A stretch of DNA of 18,566 nucleotides from Bacteroidales bacterium UBA6346 (GTDB lineage Bacteria > Bacteroidota > Bacteroidia > Bacteroidales > UBA932). Made by a program: the position numbers and the translations under genes. The notes beneath the pieces were generated by a model. The model searched no databases. It worked only from the letters and a program-made list of their open reading frames with translations, and had not been told where the DNA came from. Position 1 is the stretch's first letter. Every line of letters starts with the position of its first letter. Positions 1 to 5,991 of this stretch are shown piece after piece. The DNA is taken from contig DJSA01000150.1 in the NCBI GenBank assembly GCA_002438905.1, positions 1 through 18,566 on the forward strand. The letters run 5' to 3'.

Positions 1-174
1 GTCATCCACACCGACTTCGAGAAAGGTTTCATCCGCGCCGAGGTCATAAAGTACAACGACTTCGTCACACTCAAGTCCGAGGCTGCCTGCCGCGCCGCCG
101 GCAAACTCGGGGTCGAGGGCAAGGACTACATCGTCCAGGACGGCGACATCATGCACTTCCTGTTTAATGTGTAA
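1..174 (+). CDS. ychF: YchF/OLA1-family redox-regulated ATPase, C-terminal end (partial)
   Basis: The window opens inside this gene. Frame 1 reads 57 codons and ends at TAA (172-174). The visible peptide begins VIHTDFEKGFIRAEVI and ends with YIVQDGDIMHFLFNV, the conserved closing segment of the TGS domain of YchF/OLA1 proteins. Members of this family are cytosolic P-loop ATPases of the Obg-related group that associate with ribosomes; that role is family knowledge, because the nucleotide-binding part lies outside the window. The stretch is GC-rich (42 of 60 bases in 61-120), in contrast to the AT-rich genes that follow. It converges on the minus-strand small membrane protein gene with only 18 bases between the two stop codons, and I see no clear hairpin terminator there. 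Confidence 0.93.
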   Translation, partial: VIHTDFEKGFIRAEVIKYNDFVTLKSEAACRAAGKLGVEGKDYIVQDGDIMHFLFNV

Positions 175-192
175 AGAAGAAGAAAGGATCTG

Positions 193-390
193 TCAGAGCG
201 GGCGTTTGCGGTTTTTCAAAAACAAATAATATCCAATTCCAAGGAGAACAAGCAAAACAACTATCAGACATCCCTTAAGGACAGGTTTCTGTCCGTCAAT
301 GATACCTGACACCACGGAGATAATCGCAGGTATGATTATCGCCACGCAAAACACGACAGATATAATCTTTATTCTTTTAGATTCTTCCAT
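193..390 (-). CDS. Small two-helix membrane protein, possible immunity-like partner
   Basis: This 65-residue protein starts at ATG (388-390) and stops at TGA (193-195). A charged N-terminus (MEESKRIK) is followed by a hydrophobic segment at about residues 9-29, a short polar turn containing DGQKP, a second hydrophobic segment at about 40-58, and a basic tail (KNRKRPL). This predicts two inner-membrane helices with both ends in the cytoplasm. I do not recognise a named family. It starts 4 bases after the stop of the broken lipoprotein gene at 395-1366, so the two are probably co-transcribed. A small two-helix protein next to a protein with a hydrophobic, glycine/alanine-rich tail recalls bacteriocin immunity proteins. 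That is inference from context and could be wrong; it may simply be a small membrane protein of unknown role. Confidence 0.6.
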   Translation of the reverse strand: MEESKRIKIISVVFCVAIIIPAIISVVSGIIDGQKPVLKGCLIVVLLVLLGIGYYLFLKNRKRPL

Positions 391-394
391 TGCA

Positions 395-1366
395 TCAAAT
401 ATTTTGCAAGCAATATGTTAACGATGCTACCATAGCTCCTAAAGCAGTAGCGCCCGCGTCAAACGGTCCAATAACCAAACATGCCGCAGCTGCCACTACT
501 GCCCCTATTTCATCTTCTTTTGCTGTTGCAGCAATTGGCCGCCACCAGTCATTAATATCCTCATTAAGGACAATAAGGACGGTGCGTTTGTCTTTAACAC
601 AGATTTCCTGTGTTTTAAAACCAAGGAAACTCACACAAATGGTTTCTCGTCACGTAATCCCATTCAATTTGAAATTACCATTCATATCCGACACTGTGCC
701 GACCTTTGTCCCCTTTATATATACAGTCGCCCCTATAATCGGCTCACCTGAAGAGTCCCTTACACTACCAGTCAAGGTTTCTGTTCCTGCTTTGGTTTCA
801 TCGGAATACTCTTCTATATTGATGACATTGTACCACTTCTGATAATTTGACGTCCAATACTCTATGCTGGACATGGAAACAGCAATGCCAGCTTTAATGG
901 GCACCGCATTAGAATGGTCTAATAGACAAGATTCAATTTCTTCAGACCAATCTTTCAATCTTGAGACAACATCTTCCAACGACGTACTTTTATCAAATAT
1001 TTCTGTATATCTTCTAAAAATCACCGAATCTACCTGAGAAATATACTCAGAATTTGAAACATTTATTGAATCATTCCCGTCATAGTATCCATGTGATTTC
1101 GTATGACAATCAAAACATATAGACTTAACGTTCCTCATAGCTGCACGATACAAATCTTAAGCACATAAATTATTGTCAGCATGCCCATTTTTATAAGAGA
1201 CTATACTGTCATACGCCAAATCCAACGCATCGTTGTGTGCAACACCAATACCTTTGAATACATCGTCGTTAACAATAGGCTCAACAAAATTTCTCATGCA
1301 AGACGACAGCAGGAAAAACAACAGTATTAGTAATAACTGAGAATTTACAAAGAAGAGTTTTTTCAT
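395..1366 (-). pseudogene. Lipoprotein with carboxypeptidase-regulatory-like domain and Gly/Ala-rich hydrophobic tail, interrupted by two in-frame stops
   Basis: One frame runs from ATG (1364-1366) to TGA (395-397), 324 codons, broken only by TAA at 1157-1159 (codon 70) and TGA at 650-652 (codon 239). No frameshift is needed. The parts in order are: a lipoprotein signal with LSSC (Cys23); a head containing GIGVAHNDALDLAYDSI; a segment with a CFDCH motif (codons 84-88); a CarboxypepD_reg-like beta-sandwich at about codons 199-270 (GEPIIGATVYIKGT before the TGA, VSFLGFKTQEICV after it); and a tail at about 289-323 rich in Gly and Ala. The second stop lies inside the folded domain, which argues that the parts once formed a single protein. 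From memory, Bacteroidota proteins with an IGxxHNxxLD head and a WW-then-glycine-zipper tail look similar and have a bacteriocin-like flavour, but I cannot verify that. The codon content is AT-rich compared with both flanks. It could be a decaying gene, a recoded gene, or sequence error. Confidence 0.7.
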
Positions 1367-1422
1367 AATCCTATAACAATTAAAATGTTAGAACAAATAC
1401 TTCAAATAGTTACAAAATATAA
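1367..1422 (-). promoter_or_regulatory. AT-rich leader upstream of the lipoprotein pseudogene, promoter not resolved
   Basis: Between the terminator and the ATG at 1366 lie 56 very AT-rich bases. Reading the minus strand I find no exact TAnnTTTG. The nearest match is TATATTTTG, with one extra base of spacing, directly in the terminator tail. A promoter for the islet genes should lie here because a terminator precedes them, but I cannot place it with confidence. Confidence 0.3.
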
Positions 1423-1457
1423 TAAAACATCCAATCAGCAGTTAAACTGCTGATTGG
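1423..1457 (-). terminator. Rho-independent terminator after the BACON gene
   Basis: A perfect inverted repeat pairs 1431-1443 (CCAATCAGCAGTT) with 1445-1457; in practice this is an 11-base-pair stem with a five-base loop. Read on the minus strand, the hairpin is followed by ATGTTTTATTATATTTTG, a U-rich tail. It starts 17 bases after the stop of the BACON lipoprotein gene and probably ends the long minus-strand operon. It separates that operon from the lipoprotein pseudogene further along the minus strand. Confidence 0.85.
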
Positions 1458-1473
1458 AAATAATTACAAACTG

Positions 1474-3510
1474 CTACTCAACAGAGAACAGCTTGCAGTT
1501 GGAAGCATATTTAGTATAATCCTGTGCGAAATAGAATAACGCGTCGTGAGACCCAGTAAACTTAATCTCGGATCCACCTTTCGGCTTTGCAGTCAGGTCG
1601 TATGAAATAGATTTGTCCGTGAATGTGACAGAACCGCTGGTAATGTAGAAAACTGTTCCAGTATATGTGTTCTTGATGTAAAGATATGGCACATTTGACC
1701 GAGCAAGTGGAATGAGGGTGTTGTCTCCGCCTGTTTTTGAGAAATTGAATGTTCCAGTCTCAAAAGGCGTATTGCAAAAACGGTTATTGAAGTTTTTCTC
1801 GAAGGTATAGTTGCCTTTAACATTCAGAGAAAGGTAAACCGCATAAGCATTGTTAACGTCCGTAAAACCCGTAACAAATACATCATTTGATTCATCAAAA
1901 ACATGCCCGTAATAAAAAGCATGATATTGTGAATTAAAAACGGAATTCAGCTCTGCGTCACCATCAAGTGTCGGCTGCAGACCAATCTCAGGTTCAGGGA
2001 GGTAGACGCTCTCAAAAGTGGCGTCATAAGAGAATGGAGTTACCTTCGTATCAATGACATTGTAGTCATCATCATAAATATCCTCAGACATAACGAAATC
2101 ACCGGAGAATGAGAATGTGTACGTTCCGTCTTCATTCTTTGCGATGGAAAGCGAAGGAGATGTGCCCTCTTCTGGGGTGACAGTCACCCAGTCGCCATTA
2201 TCAGCCGTAAATGAGAAAGTCTGAGGAGTTGCCCTGGTGACACCGTTGTCCTTTTCTATAGTCGCGTCAATTTCAGGAACCTCATACTTGAACTCACCGA
2301 CAGGAAGTTCGCTCGTCTGCTCCGGAGTTCCGTAGACGGTGAGATAGATGTTCCTCAGAAGAACAGGATTGTCAGCCTTGTCCTTGCCGGAGGTCAAGAG
2401 CGAAACCTTCCATTCCTGTGCACCTCCTGCAAAATAAGTGTTATATTGCCCGGCAAAGGTGACTTCCGTGCACTCGGCACCGAAAGACTTGTCGGCTACA
2501 GAAATCGCTCCCTGATAAGAGAAACTGTAATCAACCTCCGACTCGTCGTAAAGAGTGGCGGTAATGCTGTATGTTTCAGGGCCGCCGGAAATCTTCACAT
2601 CACCATCAATGACAACAAGTTCACTGCCATCGACAGTTATTCCGGTATAATACTTCTCGTGGCCGCCCGGAGACTTGAGGGAGAATGTTCCGGCAGAATG
2701 CTTGCCTGAATCATCGACGACAAAGGAACCCGCAGGTACGGCTGAAGTTTCAGCGTCAGAAGTTGCATTGACAGTAAGAACCACCTTGTTGTCATCGTCA
2801 TCGGAAAGTATCACGGCAAACTGGCGGAAAGTGTTGAATGCATAATTCTCTTCATCATAAATGTCCTGAAGGGAACCGAGATAAACGGCCTCCGCCTTCG
2901 TCATCACCTTGACAGACTTCTGCTCAACGACGTATTTCTGGCTGTACACCTTCGTGGATATTTCAAAACTGCCTGAACGTGAAGTAAGTGATGTATTAGC
3001 CGCGACATGAACAATGACGGTACCTTCCGCGAGAGAGGCTTTGGTCTGAACCACGGACAGCCAGTCCGCCGCATCCTCATCAACCTTGACGTCATATTCA
3101 ACGCTGTATTGAACCGGTATGGTGATGTCCTGTTCTTCGGAAGAAAGGGAGAGCTTGACGGACGTGCCGAATTCAGTCTTTCCGAACTGGGTTACAGTGA
3201 ACGCAAAAGACTTGCTTGCAGACTTAATCGTAACCTTGGAAGTGCGTGAATCGTATGTATCATTGGCCGAGACCGTCATGGTCACGACTCCCGAACCGGC
3301 CTCGCCTGAGGTGACATCGAATGTCACCCAATCCTTTTCGGACGAAATTGTCCATGGATTGTTCGTCGTAAATTCCAATTTCTGTGTCGTACCCTCGACA
3401 CCTACCACTGTGGAAGACGAGACAACCTCAAGAACGTCTTCCTTGATTTCCTCCTTGCAGGAGACGGCAAGCAATGACAGCGCTGCCGCAAAATAAAGAA
3501 ACTTTTTCAT
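1474..3510 (-). CDS. BACON-domain surface lipoprotein with three internal beta modules
   Basis: This 678-residue protein has a lipoprotein signal ending LLAVSC (Cys18), followed by acidic residues (KEEIKED), a pattern compatible with export to the Bacteroidota cell surface. Two BACON-like immunoglobulin folds follow: about 38-110, with the hallmark NNPWTISSEKDWVTF and a closing FTVTQFG, and a more divergent one at about 117-199 (ADWLSV, closing YVVEQKS). The rest appears to contain three diverged copies of one module at about 205-338, 345-503 and 518-668. Each has a YLxV/LxV strand pair, a P-x-G-x-F turn (AVPAGSF, ELPVGEF, TPFETGTF) and a final strand set ending in an aromatic-rich segment. 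BACON domains usually bind carbohydrate or mucin, or act as spacers, so substrate binding is a reasonable inference. It is the last gene of the operon, 21 bases after the pseudoprotease gene, and a hairpin terminator follows it. Confidence 0.8.
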   Translation of the reverse strand: MKKFLYFAAALSLLAVSCKEEIKEDVLEVVSSSTVVGVEGTTQKLEFTTNNPWTISSEKDWVTFDVTSGEAGSGVVTMTVSANDTYDSRTSKVTIKSASKSFAFTVTQFGKTEFGTSVKLSLSSEEQDITIPVQYSVEYDVKVDEDAADWLSVVQTKASLAEGTVIVHVAANTSLTSRSGSFEISTKVYSQKYVVEQKSVKVMTKAEAVYLGSLQDIYDEENYAFNTFRQFAVILSDDDDNKVVLTVNATSDAETSAVPAGSFVVDDSGKHSAGTFSLKSPGGHEKYYTGITVDGSELVVIDGDVKISGGPETYSITATLYDESEVDYSFSYQGAISVADKSFGAECTEVTFAGQYNTYFAGGAQEWKVSLLTSGKDKADNPVLLRNIYLTVYGTPEQTSELPVGEFKYEVPEIDATIEKDNGVTRATPQTFSFTADNGDWVTVTPEEGTSPSLSIAKNEDGTYTFSFSGDFVMSEDIYDDDYNVIDTKVTPFSYDATFESVYLPEPEIGLQPTLDGDAELNSVFNSQYHAFYYGHVFDESNDVFVTGFTDVNNAYAVYLSLNVKGNYTFEKNFNNRFCNTPFETGTFNFSKTGGDNTLIPLARSNVPYLYIKNTYTGTVFYITSGSVTFTDKSISYDLTAKPKGGSEIKFTGSHDALFYFAQDYTKYASNCKLFSVE

Positions 3511-3531
3511 AACACCATTGTATTAAGGTTT

Positions 3532-5991
3532 TTACATATTCAGTGAAACATCTATGACATGAACGAGAAAATCAATCTTGCCCCGGGTATAAGAATCCGA
3601 TGCGCGGGAGCGGCCGGCGACGAGCGCTTTTCTTGCATTCTTAAGTGCCTTTTTTGCAATTATGTCCTGACCCTCCACGTCAACGATGCCCACCCCTGAA
3701 AGAGGAATGAAAAGCCCGTCATTGAAAGATTCCTGTTCCATACGGAAGGCCGTGTAAAAATTTGACTTGAGAACAGGAGACATTACTATGAGTGAACGCA
3801 GATAACGCATAATCATGTCGTCCTCCTGCGGAGCAAGTCTGCCCTTCCGTACACTGGTAAAAATCGCGTCCTGAAAGTCTGAAAGGAATTTCTCCCTCGT
3901 GTATGTGCTTCCGGCAACCCTGCCGGCACGCGCGATGTACGGCATTCTGGAAATGAGACGCGACTGCCCTACGGCATTCATGTATGTCAGGCCTCCGAAA
4001 GAAGAATACATGCCGGACATGATCATAAGTTTCTTGTTTTCATCAAGCCAACTGACATCAGTGAATGCTTCAAGAACCTTTTGTACGGCCTTTCTCTGCA
4101 AATCCTCAGGAACAGCCTCAAAACGAAGCGCGCCAGAGAAATCCGCACGGACATCATCCGAATAAACGCCGCCTACAAGCGGAGACAAAATCCTCGTATT
4201 GTCTATCAGCCTCAACCACATCCACTCGACATAGAGTTGCTTGAATTCTTCCTCAGGTATGTCCGGGCGGTCAAACCACCTGTCTGCATTTTCAGCGGCA
4301 AAGCGAAGATGCGACATGGCCGAATCAAAAGAAACGAACGGATCGCTTCCGAGATCAAACTCATTGGCACGGGGATCGGGATTGTTCTTCTGAAGAGGAA
4401 CATACAGAAATTCTCTCAATCCTTCCTTTGATCGCACAAGGGAATCCAGGCGGGACTTTTCCTCCGCGCCTCCGGAATACGAGCCATAAAGCCATTGCAC
4501 AACATATTCGTCATAAGGACCGACTCTGTCCACAAATGTGACCACGCCCCTTTCCTTGTCGCCCGGACGGGCAAGGGTGTTGAACAGGACATTGTCGGTG
4601 ACAGAAGCCGTTATCCCATGAGCCTTCGTAAATTCAGGACTGCGAAGTTCCTCGGGGGTGTATGCCAGGCTGCCCGCATAATTCCTTCCCAAACCGAGAC
4701 ACAGCCCGAAAAGTTTCATCACCTGCGCCCTGAGAACGTCACACACGGCATCATCAGGCAAGTCGTATGAAGTGTAGCGCGGGTCAACGTCACCTATCGT
4801 AAAAGAGGTCGAAAAAAGCAGGCCAAGCAAATAATCTCCCGGAACTGTCATCGAAAAGCCGCGTATCTCACCGGTCCTGCTGTCAGTATTGATGGACGCA
4901 GACAACCCTCGCCCTCCTCCGCCGCAGAACGAAACGGTGTTCAGTGACGGGTTATAAGCGGAGAAAGTGCTGTCTGAAGGATACGGAAGAGCCTCTATCA
5001 CATTTTTTCCAAGGCCGGCCTTTTCGAATGCCGGATTCCATGCGCAAAGTCCGTCGGTGACAGCACGCTGCCATGCCGGAGGCATCAGAGTGTCGACATA
5101 AACCCGTATTTTTCTGCCGCCACGCAAGTCCCACCGTGATGCAATATTGATATTTTTGAACCCGTCGTGAGAATCGAACCGCCATCCCCGAACTGTCCTG
5201 AGTCCGATTCTGCCGTCGGCTTCACGGACAGGCATCAGATTATCGTCAAGCACGGAGAGCGTCGTCAGTAAAGTCGCAGTAAGGCGGGATTCCCGCCCCG
5301 TAGCCAAAGTGACGTCATAAGTAGCGTCCTGAACAACCGCTATGCTTTCAGGGAAAGCCTTGACATCGACAGTCTCAGAAAGTTCATCCACACGCGTATT
5401 CTCCGCAATGCGGGAGTTCCCGAACCAGGAGGCATACAGGCTGACTGAAGATTCGTCCGAGGTGTCAAACAATTCCGTCGCGTCGAAAACGACAGCCGTG
5501 CTGTCAGCGTTACGGTACTTTATCGGGAACACATACTTCACCGGCTCTGCCATTGAAACGCCGACAGCCCCGAGGATGACGGAATCCCGTTCCGAAACAA
5601 CGACAGGACGCTGAGGAGTCTTGAAAATAACGAGAGAATCGGTTTTATAAATCTTGAAATCTGTCGTTTTTCCGGAAATGTCCAGTCCCTCGGCAAACAT
5701 TATTTCACTGCTCTCAATGACATGACTCGACAAAGAAAGAGCCCTGCCCATGAGAGAGTCCGGAAATTCGATTAGAATTTTGTCTCCGTCCAAATATACG
5801 GACAAAATCCCTCCATCCGAAACAAGTCCCTTTTTCCCCTTAAACTCTTCGTACGGAGTCTTTTTGGGACTCTGTGCCTCTGTCTTTTCCTTTTCCTTTT
5901 TCTTCCTCGAACGCCCGACAGAATCATTGGCAGGAACCAGAAAGAGGACGGCAACAACAATAGCGGCTAAATATCTGATATTCAATTTCAT
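3532..5991 (-). CDS. Met-zincin-like protein (DUF5118/DUF5117/DUF4953 type) lacking the zinc site, predicted pseudoprotease
   Basis: The 819 residues align along their whole length with the upstream metalloprotease. They comprise a Sec-type signal (about 1-26, no lipobox Cys), a lysine-rich linker, a DUF5118-like strand set (ILSVYLDGDKILIEFPDSLMGR), a DUF5117-like middle, and the met-zincin region. Where the active paralogue has HEVGHTLGLMHN, this protein has LFGLCLGLGRN at residues 427-437. All three zinc histidines and the catalytic Glu are gone, and the helix appears one residue shorter. The Met-turn SIMDY has become SVTDN (Thr465). The surrounding sequence is still conserved (RSPEFTKAHG, PGDKERGVVTF, GPYDEYVVQWLYG), so this is selective loss of chemistry and not random decay. 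Its ATG overlaps the stop of the active gene by 4 bases (ATGA), suggesting coupled translation in similar amounts. A role as binding partner, substrate presenter or regulator is inferred. Confidence 0.88.
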   Translation of the reverse strand: MKLNIRYLAAIVVAVLFLVPANDSVGRSRKKKEKEKTEAQSPKKTPYEEFKGKKGLVSDGGILSVYLDGDKILIEFPDSLMGRALSLSSHVIESSEIMFAEGLDISGKTTDFKIYKTDSLVIFKTPQRPVVVSERDSVILGAVGVSMAEPVKYVFPIKYRNADSTAVVFDATELFDTSDESSVSLYASWFGNSRIAENTRVDELSETVDVKAFPESIAVVQDATYDVTLATGRESRLTATLLTTLSVLDDNLMPVREADGRIGLRTVRGWRFDSHDGFKNINIASRWDLRGGRKIRVYVDTLMPPAWQRAVTDGLCAWNPAFEKAGLGKNVIEALPYPSDSTFSAYNPSLNTVSFCGGGGRGLSASINTDSRTGEIRGFSMTVPGDYLLGLLFSTSFTIGDVDPRYTSYDLPDDAVCDVLRAQVMKLFGLCLGLGRNYAGSLAYTPEELRSPEFTKAHGITASVTDNVLFNTLARPGDKERGVVTFVDRVGPYDEYVVQWLYGSYSGGAEEKSRLDSLVRSKEGLREFLYVPLQKNNPDPRANEFDLGSDPFVSFDSAMSHLRFAAENADRWFDRPDIPEEEFKQLYVEWMWLRLIDNTRILSPLVGGVYSDDVRADFSGALRFEAVPEDLQRKAVQKVLEAFTDVSWLDENKKLMIMSGMYSSFGGLTYMNAVGQSRLISRMPYIARAGRVAGSTYTREKFLSDFQDAIFTSVRKGRLAPQEDDMIMRYLRSLIVMSPVLKSNFYTAFRMEQESFNDGLFIPLSGVGIVDVEGQDIIAKKALKNARKALVAGRSRASDSYTRGKIDFLVHVIDVSLNM

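Noticed and set aside
390..842. A 150-codon plus-strand open frame opposite the lipoprotein pseudogene
   Set aside because: It overlaps the minus-strand frame with recognisable lipoprotein and CarboxypepD_reg-like sequence, and its own translation is low-complexity and matches nothing I know.
1103..1117. CFDCH (CxxCH) as evidence for a c-type cytochrome
   Set aside because: There is one motif, no other cytochrome features, and the gene is broken; a chance occurrence is more likely.
1431..1457. Inverted repeat as an insertion-sequence end or operator
   Set aside because: No transposase or second copy is present, and its position after a stop codon with a U-rich tail fits a terminator.
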